Shown piece after piece: positions 47,804 to 59,534 of a DNA stretch of 64,000 nucleotides. The notes beneath the pieces are model-generated. The model worked only from the letters and a program-made list of their open reading frames with translations. It was not told the origin of the DNA and did not search any database. The translations under genes were made by a program, and so were the position numbers. Source of the stretch: Guyanagaster necrorhizus (Eukaryota; Basidiomycota; Agaricomycetes; Agaricales; Physalacriaceae); assembly GCF_019112545.1 (NCBI RefSeq), contig NW_025064895.1, forward strand, positions 11,048 to 75,047, read 5' to 3'. Positions within the stretch are counted from its first letter, which is position 1. Each line of letters begins with the position of its first letter.

Positions 47804-48680
47804 TAATTTCCTTCTTAAAGCAAGTGCACTGAGTCCATGCTGGAGCAGTGTCTGAGCAGAGTGATACTAGTGTGCTGCAGTAATCCTTGCTGGTCCAATA
47901 TGGTAGACTGCTGGTGAATGATGAGTTCCAATAAGAAATATGATGATGCACAGTCTTGGTGTGCACTTGGTGCAGTTTCAGTGCCATATATGAGTGGGAA
48001 ATGAGTGGATTGGATAAGATCTTCTGGGATTAGATATATTCTTGATTAGATAGCTTGGCTGATAAGAAAGGTTGAGTCATGATTAGATATGGTTGCAATT
48101 AGATGAGGAAAAAATCATAACAAGATTATAAAGACTGGTAGGTTCATAAGTTAAGGGTTAAATGGGTACTCCTATATATTTGAGAATGAAGAAAAGCTGC
48201 ATGAAGGATGGATTTTATGCCAAGAAGGTAGAGTAATGTTGGAGAATAATTCCATGAAGGTTCAGAAAGATTTCTGCATTATCCTCAACTCAGACAAGCC
48301 TCAGGCAACTCAGTAATGAGTTCATCCAATGGTACTTAACTCAATGGCACTCATGTGTCCAGAGCTCGGACACAGGCTTGGGTAGCAGGTCAATGATATT
48401 ACCTTTTCTGACCAAAGATAGACTCAGTGACAGGTGCCTAGATTGACCTGCAATAAGCATAAGAAGATGAGGAATAGATTCAAGGAGTCTGGCCAAAAAG
48501 ATTCCAGATTTCTCAGAAGATCTCTGGAGAAGGTTCAGAATAATGTTGCACTGAAGTGCAAGTGCTCGCCAGGCAGTTGAGCTTTGACACCACGTGTTCG
48601 ACCTTGATTGACAGGCATGTGAGATAGCAACACAACCAAACAAAGACAACCTTACTTCGAACCACCATCACTCAGCAATC
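47804..48680. other. Transition zone between repeats and genes
   Basis: No supported gene. CpG is nearly absent up to about 48,350 and normal from about 48,570. Open frames on the minus strand (47987-47799, 48649-48341) have no recognisable domains. An ATCATAACA word at 48113-48121 resembles the LTR ends above, but no matching LTR start is visible. Confidence 0.5.
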
Positions 48681-50053
48681 ATGGCATCTGAAGCACAGAT
48701 GAAAAGTGAAATAGCGAGGCTTACCGGTAAAGTCTAGTGTTCACTATTATGTCCTCGAGCCTAATGATTCCATTAGCCACCATCAATTCTCACAAGGCTA
48801 CATCTTCAGACCCATCAAGATCTCAAAGGAGCAATACCTACGTGAACCCCAATTACAAGCCAGTTTACAAGGCACGGAATACCTACATTCGCCCAGCAAT
48901 ACTACCGTCAGATAGCCGACCGTCGCAGTTGCATCAAGTGAAGGAAGTTGTCCTTAATGGCGTTGCCTTTCAGTCATCATCGCGGTCGCTTGTCCGTAAA
49001 GATCGTGAGCTCTTTTCTTCTTCCATCTATCAAGTGCTGAATGTTTTCTCGTAGTTCCGAGACCATCCGCGCAGAAATCACCAGCATCTACAGCTATACA
49101 ACCACAATCGTTCTCAAGAAAGTCTGGTCACCTTATCGCCAACAACCGTGTATACAAGTCAAAGCCCATTCGCGGTCGACGAGGCACACCCGCCAATCGA
49201 AATATGACCCTGGCTAACAGCCGAAGGCCTTATCAGTCCGTCCCGCCACAGGACTCCCACCTCATGTTCAATCTGATTATTGTTCCCAGAGCCCGGAAAC
49301 TCGCCCAGAAACGCATGAAGTATATCGACAAGCCATGCCCTCGGTTCTCTACCACAGGTGTGTTGCCACTCATTTTTCTCGGTTCATGTTCATCACGATT
49401 TCTTATACGCAGGTGTCTGCAGCCGCGGTCTTACGTGCATGTATAATCACGACCCCGACAAAGTGGCTATCTGCTGGAACTTCTTGCAAGGCAACTGTTC
49501 CAATAATGCTTGCCTCTTATCCCATGATCCGACACCTGAACGTACACCTCTATGTCTCCACTTCGCCAATAAGGGTCGCTGCACTCGCGAGAATTGTCCT
49601 TTTCCGCATGTCAATGTAGGCGCTCGCCAAGGCGTATGCCGCGATTTTGCTGTTCTCGGATACTGCGAGAAAGGACTGGACTGCGACAAACAGCACGTTA
49701 GAGAGTGCCCTGATTTTGCTGAGAAGGGTACTTGTACAACCAAGGGGTGCAAGCTTCCTCATGTTATCAGGGCTAACCGCAGGAAACCTGTAACGAGCTC
49801 AACAGGTGACCCAGCAAGTTTAATCTACAGTGATCCTACTCCCTCGACAATCCTCGGATCTGGCTCTAATGGTAACTCCCTTGAGAAACATTCGTCTGCT
49901 AATGGCCAGCTTGGCGATGAGTATGTATCACTGATTTTCATTGAAAGTGACGAAGATGACAGCGACGAAGATGAGGAGGAGGATGTGGAGGATGATGCCG
50001 ACGTCGACGATGAACAGAACGTGTCTGAATCTGAAATACATCATATAGAGTAG
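48681..50053 (+). CDS. Five-finger CCCH zinc-finger protein, ZC3H3/Red5 type
   Basis: Likely nuclear RNA-binding protein; human ZC3H3 acts in mRNA polyadenylation and export, and fission yeast Red5 is in the MTREC RNA-decay complex. Exons: 48681-48726, 48777-49004, 49055-49357, 49413-50053, joining in frame to 405 residues. After a basic, serine-rich N-terminus comes ARKLAQKRMKYIDKPC, which leads into five consecutive CCCH fingers: CPRFSTTGVC..H, CWNFLQGNC..H, CLHFANKGRC..H, CRDFAVLGYC..H, CPDFAEKGTC..H. The stretch KYIDKPCPRFSTTGVC is characteristic of ZC3H3 and argues against Yth1/CPSF4, which also has five fingers. The C-terminus is strongly acidic (49951-50020, D/E runs). The start is chosen because exon 1 splices in frame; it is the least certain part. 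It is the first host gene after the repeat block. Confidence 0.85.
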
Positions 50054-50187
50054 CTATGTTTGTATTCTATCCAGAATCCTTCAATATGTATACCTTTGAA
50101 TTCGTGAAATCTGGACTCGAACTGCTTGACTTGTAACCACCACATGCCCAGATGGGATTCGCACTTTGACGTGCCCTTAATACGATA

Positions 50188-53100
50188 ATGTCAACTCTAT
50201 TGCCCTTTCACACCAAGATTATCCAGGAAATTCATGACCCGTCTACTTCGGAACTAATTATTCTCGCTCGCGGACTGGGATTACGACGAATAATATGCAC
50301 TCTTATGAAAATATACGATTCGCCACAGAACCTCGTCCTACTCGTGAATGCCACGCCAGAAGAAGAGACGGAAATCGGCGAAGAGCTGGGCATCATGGGC
50401 TGCAGGAAGCCAGGATTGCGAGTCGTTGGTTATGAGACTGGGACGAGCAAGGACAGGTGCGTCGTCTCTTTTTCTCTGTCGCCGCCGCCTTCCTCATCGT
50501 TAGCTAGGCAGAACCTGTACAAGAATGGCGGCCTCATATCAGTCACATCGCGTATCCTTGTAGTCGACATGTTACAGAATGACATTCCCATTAACCTCAT
50601 AACAGGCATCATAGTGCTTCACGCGGAAAGGTGCGTTGCTATCACACCGTTACCTCAGCTGCTCATCTTTTTTACAGAGTCTCTCCTCTGCATCTGGTTT
50701 CATTCATTACGCGACTGTATCGTGAAAAGAATGACAGCGGATTCCTAAAGGCCTTCACCGACCAGCCGGAACACATCACTAGCGGTCTGTCACCTTTAAA
50801 GAATGTAATGAAGGAACTGAGGCTGAGGAAGGTTCACATATGGCCGAGGTAACGACATGTTTCTTCCACCGAATACACCACTCATTATCGTACAGGTTTC
50901 ATCAAGATATCAAAAGAGTTCTAGAAAGAAAGCGTGCAGACGTTGTCGAACTATCACAGCATCTGACTACGTCAATGGAAGAGATCCACAGTGCTATTGT
51001 ACAGTGCATGAACACGACTTTGGCTGAACTTCGACGGTCGCGTACAGAGGCAAGTCACTATATCTATCTTGATTCCCGTTAGCTTTGACATTAGTGTAGC
51101 TTGACCTCGACACATTGGCCCTTCCAGCGGCTTATTTCTCCTCCTTTGACCATATTGTCCGCAAACAGCTTGACCCAGTGTGGAACAAGGTCGGGTCCAG
51201 CACGAAAGCTCTTGTGCGAGACTTGGGCGTTCTCCGACGACTCGTATGGTATCTGCTCACTTACGACCCACTTCAGTTTCACTCTTTCTGTGAAACTCTC
51301 ATTGCTTCCAACAGCACCTCCGCTGGAGGTGGAGCAAAAAGCCAATGGATGCTCACTGACACTGCCAACATTGTATTTTCAGTAGCTAAGCGCCGCTGTT
51401 TTACGTTGAGCGTCCCTACGGCTTCTCGACTGGATGACGACGATGATGCTTGGCAAGTCTTAGATGAGATACAGGGTAAGAGACCAGATACCAATGGTGA
51501 CCATCCAAGGTGGATTCCGCCCCGTATGGATCCTGTGCTCGAAGAACTACCCAAGTGGAGTCTGCTCGCAGAGGTGCTGGAGGAGATTGAAGGAGAAATT
51601 ATCAAAATCGAAGGTAATCGTGCGTTTAACAGTGCTCCTGGGACGAATACGACATTGGTTATGTGTTCGTCGATCACTACCTGCAACCTTTTGAATGAGT
51701 TTATGGCCTCCTTGGACCAGACACGACCAAAGGGGGAATGGGGAAGGAAGTTGATGATGAAGAAGTTGAAAACATGGTTGTTCTGGAAGAGCTGTGCTGC
51801 CAAAGACAGGAAAACTCCGACTCGGGGTACGAACCAGGGACAGGGAGATGATCTGGATGACGTTTTAGATGAAGCGCTGAAGAAGAAGGATAGAGATAAA
51901 GCTGATAGGAAAGCTAACAGACGCAGGATTAGAGGTGGTGGCCCTGGAGCTGCATCTTCGGGAAGGCAACCTAGCGAGGCACCTGAAGCTATTACTGAAG
52001 ATCTGTGGGCAATTTCTACTACTTCTCTTGTTCCTGTTGCCTGATGTCTTTGTCCAGCTGGAACTATGGTGAACTCAAGCTTCTTAACGATGAAGATGTT
52101 GCGAATATTGTTGATCTCACTTCATTGAATTTTGAGCCCGACTTCGATGCACACTACGGTCTCCTACCGCCCGCCCAGACTGTTCTGATTCGACCGTATT
52201 CTGATGACACGGATGATAGGATGCTGGACGAGATCAAGCCGCGGTTCATCGTCATGTTCGAGCCTTGTATGGAGTTTATTCGGAGGGTAGAGGTAGGATT
52301 GGGTTCTTGTTCAATTTTCCTATCTGAGCAATGACGTTTCGTGATAACTCAGGTGTATAAGTGTTCAAATCCTGGCCTATCGGTACGTGTGTACCATATG
52401 GTGTACGCCAACTCGTGCGAAGAGCACAAGTACTTAGCGGGTATCCGCCGGGAGAAGGAGAGCTTTGAGCGGCTGATCAGAGAGCGAGGGGTATAGTTTT
52501 AACTCTTATTCGTGAAGATAGGCTGCTAATAACTTTGTTTCCCAAGTCAATGTTGTTGCCGATATTAGAGGACCCCAAGAAGGCATCATCCAGTGACGAG
52601 ATAATCAAGACAATTAGTACAAGAATTGCAGGTGGCAGGAGAGAACTGAATAAGGACCCTTCTAGGGTATGTATGCCTTCCTTTAACAATGGCGACTTTG
52701 TCTTAGTGATCTCAGGTCATTGTGGACATGAGAGAGTTCCGGTCCACGCTACCGTCGCTACTGCATGCTACGAATCTGCTTGTTATTCCCGCGACCTTGA
52801 CTGTCGGTGATTACATCTTGACACCGGAGATCTGCGTGGAAAGAAAGAGTTTGGCGGACCTTGTTTCTTCCTTTAACAATGGGCGTTTGTAAGTCCCACT
52901 TAATGCCGTCGTACCTAGAAGCTAATACCTGAGTCATAGGTACACGCAATGTGAACTGATGTCTGTTCATTACAAAAACCCGGTCTTACTCATTGAATTT
53001 GAAGAAGATAAGGCCTTCTCACTTGAGGTCAGTTCCAACGGGTCTCCGTTAACACATCAAGCGTCTTAACGTCATCCATAGATTATATCAGACATGAAGT

Positions 53101-53546
53101 CTTACGCCAAAACAAACAATCGATTTTCCTCAAAGAAGGCGACAGGGAATCCCACAGAGTATGATTATACATCTCCGTCGATCCAGTCAAAAATCGTGCT
53201 TCTCACCCTCACTTTTCCTCGTGTTCGCATAATATGGTCATCAAGTCCATACGCCACCGCTGAGATATTTAAGGACCTAAAGATGGACCGCGCAGAGCCT
53301 GATCCAGCGAAGGCAATAGCAATCGGTGCTGAAGAAGATCCCGATTCCGTCGCCGGTATCAATGCGGCTGCTGAAGAGCTGTTGAGGTCGCTCCCAGGCA
53401 TATCAGCGAAGAACATAAAGTACGTGATGAGCAAAGTGAGGAACGTGAGAGAGCTTTGCGAGATGGATCTGAGGCGGGTGCAGGATATTTTGGGAGTGGC
53501 ACCGGGAAAGGCATGCTATCAGTTTATACATAGAGGTGAACGTTAA
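50188..53546 (+). CDS. XPF/Rad1 structure-specific endonuclease subunit
   Basis: Catalytic subunit of the XPF-ERCC1 nuclease (Rad1-Rad10 in budding yeast, Rad16 in fission yeast), which cuts the 5' side of damage in nucleotide-excision repair and acts in recombination and crosslink repair. Eleven exons: 50188-50456, 50508-50630, 50678-50848, 50896-51049, 51100-52004, 52058-52292, 52353-52490, 52547-52666, 52716-52888, 52940-53027, 53082-53546; 946 residues. The helicase-like N-terminus shows [14 protein letters not shown], then LDPVWNKVG. The nuclease core has [28 protein letters not shown] (the ERKxxxD motif) and LLIEFEED. The end holds a helix-hairpin-helix pair ([26 protein letters not shown]). 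All catalytic residues are present. Intron 4 (51050-51099) has a GC donor (GAG|GCAAGT). It follows the CCCH gene after 134 bp. Confidence 0.95.
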
Positions 53547-53929
53547 AGTAAAAGCAAAATCTCGCAGTTAGCTGAGCTTGGAATCGGACCCCGCTCAGGA
53601 CCAGAGCAGGAAGGATGCGGACCGACGCCAAGGAACAGTCCGTCGCAGTGATGGGTGCTCGACTGTGCTCGAGTAGCCTTATTTCAGGATCATAGGGGAT
53701 AGCGACTGTCGCTGTAGACACATGGATGTGTGGGCACCAGCATCAGTGATTCCGGAACAAGGAGAGTCAAATGATCATGATATCACCGAATTCTCGTCCC
53801 ACCATCCTTGCATAAAACAGCCATGTCTCCTTTGCCTCTGTCTCCCTTGCCTCTGCCGCTTTTATTCTTTCTTTAATCCCCTTATCATAACTGCCACCGG
53901 CACCCTAACTGCTCAGCTGTTCTCTTTCG
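53547..53929 (+). promoter_or_regulatory. Intergenic region upstream of the antiporter gene
   Basis: 383 bp with pyrimidine-rich runs (53823-53880, many CTCTG/CTTGC words) just upstream of the antiporter start, common in fungal promoters. No clear TATA box or other site seen. Confidence 0.4.
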
Positions 53930-56900
53930 ATGCCAGAGTTCTCCACCACCATCGTCACTCTTTTCAACAAACGCACCGCCCAGGACCAGGTCAGGAGACT
54001 CTCCAATTGCCTTATCTGTCCTTTTTTGAATGTCTGTCTCTGTCACATAGGGCGGTTTGTTGAGTGGAAAGGATCCTACGGAGGTCAATACTAATGATCC
54101 AATCCGACTGTGGATCATTCAAGTCGGTGAGCGCGACCGCTGTCCGTGCACGCGCAGTCTGACAGAAATCTTCCTTGTAGGCATAATTGTCGCGACTGCG
54201 AGTTTTCTGAGCCTTGGACTACGCAAGATACGCCAGCCAAAGGTCATCGCGGAGGTTTTGGGTGGCATTCTTCTCGGTATGTTGCTCGTTAACTTTTTCT
54301 CACCTTGGCTCAGTTTCTTTAAGGTCCCACTGCATTTGGTGTGTTAGCCTTCCGTAAAACCTTTCCCATCTCTAATACTATCCAGGTCGCATACCTGGAT
54401 TCACAGAGCACATATTTCCTCAGGACTCGCGGCCTTACCTGTCCCTAGTTGCCAACATTGGCCTATGCCTCTTTCTCTTCCTCGTTGGTCTCGAAATAGA
54501 TGCGGGGGTCGTCATACGCAATGCTAGGCTCTCCGCTTCTGTCGGTCTGGCTGGTATGGCTCTTCCCTTCGGCCTGGGGGCAGCTTTGTCCTATCCTGTA
54601 TATAAACAGTTCATCCCGGAAGACATCGCGTTTACACACTTCATGCTATTTGCTGGTGTCGCGTTTTCCATTACTGCCTTCCCAGTTCTTTGTCGGATTC
54701 TCACCGAACTCAAGCTCCTCGACACGACAGTTGGCATTGTCGTTCTTTCGGCCGGCGTCGCAAATGACATTGGTGAGAGCTTGCATGTCTGTTGTCCTGA
54801 AGGTATTCTCATATTCGATAGTGGGATGGACGCTTCTGGCCCTCTCAGTAGCCATGGTCAATGCGGGATCAGGCCTCACTGCTCTTTGGATATTGATGGT
54901 CTGTGTGGGCTGGACGCTTTTTTTGCTGCTCGGCGTTAAAAGGGCTCTGGCATGGTTAGCTCGGAAAACTGGATCCATTGAAAATGGCCCAACTATGTTC
55001 TTCATGACTGTGACTATTTTGCTGGTGTTCGGATCAGCTTTCTTCACAGATGTTATTGGCGTTCATGCTATCTTTGGTATGTTACATTTATGTTCGACTT
55101 TGCCTAATCCTGATACTAATGTAACTTCCGCGCAGGTGCCTTCCTTGCCGGAATCATTGTTCCTCGGGAAGGTAATTTGGCCATTCACTTGACCGAAAAG
55201 TTGGAAGACATGGTCTCAATTATCTTCCTTCCGCTTGTACGTTCCCTTAGACTTCGATCGTAGTTTGTTCTCATGGTACCGTTAGTATTTCACTCTGTCC
55301 GGTCTATCGACTGATCTAGGTCTCCTGAATAATGGTGCGTCACGAGTGTGGAATCAACAAGGACTTCTCTTACATATTCATATCTAGGAATAACTTGGGC
55401 CTACACAGTTGGTATCGTCTCAACGGCCTTCATTGGAAAGTTTGGTGGCTGTACCCTCTCCGCAAGGTTTGCGGCTCGTTTTAGCTGGCGAGAATCTGGC
55501 GCAATCGGCTCGTTGATGAGTTGCAAAGGGTAGGTGTATGTTTTTTCGCATTGTTCACAACATTAAGGTTACTACAGACTCGTGGAGCTCATCGTACTTA
55601 ACGTCGGATTGTCTGCAGGCATTCTAACACAAAGAGTTTTCTCCATGTTTGTTCTAGAGGCTTTGATCCTCACGTTTGCCACCACACCTCTTGTTACCTT
55701 CTTTTACCCCCAGGAATGTCGTGTTCGTGTGGCTGCAACAGGAGCCAACTTTAACAACGTATCTGATGGGAATGAAGAAGAGCGGTCTTCGGGACGAATT
55801 CCAAGAGAGACCGAAGCAGGTTTATTCAAGACTCGGTTCACAGTCGTTCTCGACAAACTCGAGCATGTCCCAGGAATGATGGTCATGGCGCAGTTGATTC
55901 AGCAATCTATTCCTGCTATCCCCACTTCGGACGACAATGTGTCAGGATCCAAAAAGAGTTTGATGAGACTAAAGAGCGCAGCGCCTTCCATCGAAGCGCT
56001 CCGGCTCATCGAGCTCTCGGATCGTACCTCAGCGGTTATGAGGTCTTCGGCGGCCGAGTCGATATTGCTCAGCGATCCCCTTCTCTCCATTTTCAAGATG
56101 TTCGGTCAGCTTAATGATTTGGTCATGAGTACCGCATTGTCCATCGTACCATACGATGACCTCTCGCAATCCGTTGTGGACAACGCGTGCGATAGTGGCT
56201 CCGAGATGATCATGCTGCCTTGGCTTTCCTCTTCTACCTCCAATGATAATTATCTGCTCGAAAACATGACTGTGTCGCCCAGAAACCCTCCGAACAATCC
56301 ATTCGAAGCTCTCTTCAGAACAAATGCACCCACAGATAAATCCGCAGCACTTCATTCACAGTTCGTTCGAGGTGTGTTCGCTTGTGCTAAAAAGGACGTC
56401 GCCCTCTTTGTAGATCAAAGCACTCCGGGAATGTTCATTGGCAGTTCTCATCATATATTCCTTCCCTTCTTCGGCGGTCCTGATGATCGTTTGGCAGTGG
56501 ACTTTGCTGCTCAACTCTGCGAGAATCCGAAGACCACTGCGACAATTGTGCGGGTAATGAGACGAGATTCAGAAGTTCCTATAGCACCTGTCGAGGCTGC
56601 TCATATCGGTGAAGAGAAGGGAGCAGTGGAGGCACATGCTGAGCTTACCATTGCATCGGCAAGTATTTTTGCCTATGATCGACAGTTATCATCATGCTAA
56701 TCTTACATTCAGGTCACAAATACCTTCCCAGATACTGTCTACGGGCACGCCACAACAGAGACCCGACTGCAGTCCGAAACGGCGGACAACATCATATGGA
56801 GCCGCTATACATCACCCACCCACACATCAGTATACCCCTCCCAGGAGGCACTCAAACGGATGGAATTTCGAGAGTTGATTTCACCTATTCCCTTGCATGC

Positions 56901-57144
56901 CATCATAGCAGCTGCGAATGAAGAGATTGAGGCGGTGAAGGGGAAACGCATGCTAGTCTTGATCGGTCGCTCGAGGAGGCTGGCGGTGGAGAGCCATTCT
57001 AAGGAGATGAAAGTACTGATGGACGAGCATGGCCATGTTGGATCAGAAGTGAAGAAGACTATGGGGGATGTGGCGACTTCCTTCATTCTGGCGAGATGTG
57101 GGTCGGGCGTGATTGTTGTTCAGACTGCAGCAAATCAGGGCTGA
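53930..57144 (+). CDS. K+/H+ antiporter, Kha1-type (CPA2 family)
   Basis: Integral membrane cation/proton exchanger; Kha1 in yeast works in Golgi-like membranes and affects K+ and pH balance. Eleven exons: 53930-53989, 54051-54126, 54181-54276, 54324-54338, 54386-54772, 54822-55076, 55136-55236, 55286-55334, 55388-55529, 55578-56658, 56713-57144; 897 residues. The N-terminal half is a multi-pass exchanger domain: DPIRLWIIQ, QPKVIAEVLGGILLGP, FLFLVGLEID, GVAFSITAFPVLCRIL, LSAGVANDIVGW (with the key D), AFFTDVIGVHAIFGAF. The C-terminal half is soluble, ending VGSEVKKTMGDVATSF. Exon 4 is only 15 nt and restores the family motif LLGPTAFGRIPGF. Intron 10 (56659-56712) has a GC donor (TCG|GCAAGT). 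Convergent with the next gene, 246 bp apart. Confidence 0.93.
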
Positions 57145-57390
57145 TTCAAATGCATGACTTTCATGATGATTTTTCAGATATCTGTGATGTTCGTAGTATG
57201 TCCATATGACCGTTGTAAGTTGTCATAGTGCCTAATGCTCTGCTTCATTAATACCTCTTAAACGCAAGCAACTTCCGCCCAAATTGACTGAAAGAATTGA
57301 TTTTGTGTACAGTACGAACACAATGAATCAAGAACATTATTTGGACAATAGGGAAAGAAAACATAAGCATATATGTGCCAGCGTCTCATA

Positions 57391-59157
57391 TCAAAGTGCA
57401 CTGTTGCCCTTACTGAGATCCCGCACCTTACCTAGAGGTGTTTTAGTCATGACAGTGAGGACTTCGAAGAGAACCTAGTATGCAATACCAGATCAACTTC
57501 CTAATATGTTCTGAATGCGTACTGATATACTTACATCGGCTGCTGCAATAGTTGTAAGTTCTGCATTGGTGTCATACGCAGGTGCGACTTCTACAATGTC
57601 AGCACCGACGAGATGAAGGCCGTCCAAACCCCTTAAGATTGTGCGAATCTCGCGAGTAGACCAGCCACCAGTCTCTGGCGTACCCGTGGCAGGAGCAAAG
57701 GCAGGGTCGATAGAGTCGATCTGATTTACAAATGAAAATCATGATCGACGGTTTCATAGAATTTGAAAACGGAGCTTACATCGATAGAGAGGTATACAGG
57801 TGCGTCCCCGACGGTCTCACGAATTTTCTTGATGATACCATCAGTGCCTGAATATCACCGTATTCAGTACGGTGGTCTTCCCACTAGAAATAATGGAAAC
57901 TAACCGAGGGTATCGATCTCGCGGGCCTCAATGCGCTTGAAGCCCGCGTCGTCGTCATTGTCGTAATCCTCCAGCCCGGAAAGTGTCGTCCGAATTGCCC
58001 CGTGCTATAAAAAAAGGATGAACTAGGATCAAAGTACTCGGCGGTGAGAGAGACAAAGATGAAAGGGAGTGGGGGGTATAGATTACGAATCAGAACAGGA
58101 AGCACTTGCAATTGATGATCCATTCTTAATGAGACCTTCTTGGCTCGCCCAGTAGAAATATGTGCCGTGGTTGATGGCAGCGACGTCCGACGGGGCTCCT
58201 CCAAAAACAGAAGGCTTCCAAGTATCTGTATTTGTTTCAGCTAGGCGTCTAATGGTGCAGAAGGAGAGATTGCTACCCAGATGAGAATCAAAGTGGATGA
58301 CAGAAATCGGACCGTAAGCAGAATAAACTGAACGCAAAAGGGGAAGAACAATGGTGTGGTCACCGCCAAGGGTAATGACACGGGGATGGTGTTTGCCGTC
58401 GATAGAGAGGGGCGTCAAGGCTTGGCCAGTCACAGAATCGTTCCCCAGAGGAGAGTATGTTTCGCGGTGCAGTAGTGCCTTGTGCCCTTCTTCAATCTGT
58501 TTAATGGCGACCTTGTTGTCGTAGGGTCTGTGGATCGATTAGCAAGAAGGGAGCAGACAGAGCAGACACGCACGTAACGGGAATATCGCCACAGTCCACG
58601 ATTTTAAGCCCGGATTGGAACGGGTTAGACTCGAGAGGAACATTGTAGCCGCCATATAACGTTAAACGACGAGACCCAGTTCGAATTCCGGCTACCAAAT
58701 GAACATTTTAGCATCATGACCATGACGAAGACACAATGAATGTTACCTGGACCGAAGCGTGCTCCAGGTCTGTAACTGGTACCGGTATCCTGGAGAAAAG
58801 AATAAGATAGTTAGTATAATAAGCGGATCCAACGGCTCACGAAGGGTGCACCAATGAAGGCAATATCGAACGACTCGCCCTTCTCTTTGGTGAGACACTG
58901 CACCCACGGCAATTTAGCGAAGGTGGTAATGCCAGAGAAGATGGCGTCAGCAGTGACTATAAGAAGAGATTAGCCTCATCAGATTAGATGGAAGATGTAT
59001 GACGCTTGCCTTCGCCGGTACTGGTACGGTACAGAGGTTCAAGAGGATATTTGACATAGTCCAACGGCACCTGGTCTAGATGGCCATGGTGATGATGCTC
59101 GGCGCCAGACAGAGCCAAGAGGATCGCCAAATACACAGAAGAGAGCAGGTACTTCAT
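57391..59157 (-). CDS. Secreted agmatinase-like ureohydrolase
   Basis: Arginase/agmatinase superfamily, probably hydrolysing agmatine to putrescine and urea; substrate is inferred from similarity to fungal agmatinases. Ten exons on the minus strand: 59157-59010, 58956-58841, 58789-58747, 58691-58574, 58527-58277, 58225-58110, 58004-57905, 57847-57780, 57720-57535, 57474-57391; 409 residues. The N-terminus [20 protein letters not shown] is a clear signal peptide, followed by HHHHGH. Mn-site motifs are complete: TLGGDHT, FDSHLD (across an intron) and SIDIDSIDP. Also [15 protein letters not shown] and NHGTYFYWA. Introns 1 (59009-58957) and 6 (58109-58005, 105 nt) have GC donors; for intron 1 a weak GT donor five bases downstream is also in frame. 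The last exon is the least certain. Confidence 0.92.
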
Positions 59158-59534
59158 GTTTTCGGTGCAAACAGATAACTCGAGGAATTTGAGTGAGGAT
59201 GGAGCAAACCCCTTCCTTCTGTTTATAAAAAGGATCACAGAAGAATTTGAAACCAGAGCATAACTTGGCCTCGGGAAACTGTACAGATTCCGCAATGATT
59301 CCGTTTGTATCATGTAGACGCCGTTCCGTCAGTCTGCGTCGTGTTTTGCCTTGAGGCATTCCACACGTTCGGATTAAAGTGCGATCCAAATCAAATGCCG
59401 ATAAGAAAACTAAAAATGACCTAACAGGAGCAGGGGAAATAGTACCAGTGCGAGGAGATCGGCAAAGTATTGATCCAAGGGGAAGAAAAACCCAAAGATT
59501 TGGGTGGATAAAGGCGGCTCAGAGTGAAAGGTAA
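59158..59534. promoter_or_regulatory. Shared divergent promoter region, agmatinase / MATE
   Basis: 377 bp between the two divergent starts. A TATAAA word lies at 59224-59229, and minus-strand TATAAAC at the same place is about 65 bp before the agmatinase ATG, so it may serve that gene. No matching box is clear for the MATE gene. Confidence 0.4.

Noticed and set aside
47799..47987. Minus-strand ORF just after the copia LTR
   Set aside because: Histidine/serine-rich without a known domain, in CpG-poor repeat-like sequence.
48113..48121. ATCATAACA as the end of another LTR
   Set aside because: Only the terminal word matches; no TGTT start, TATA box or primer-like segment could be found upstream.
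48341..48649. 102-codon minus-strand ORF next to the first host gene
   Set aside because: No recognisable domain, low-complexity leucine/serine content, lies in the transition zone and has no conserved start context; likely chance.
59009..59014. GT donor (GTCATA) for agmatinase intron 1 in place of the GC donor
   Set aside because: It is in frame but a poor donor; the GC donor (AAG|GCAAGC) fits the consensus and the family sequence GEVTADA better. Kept as a stated alternative.
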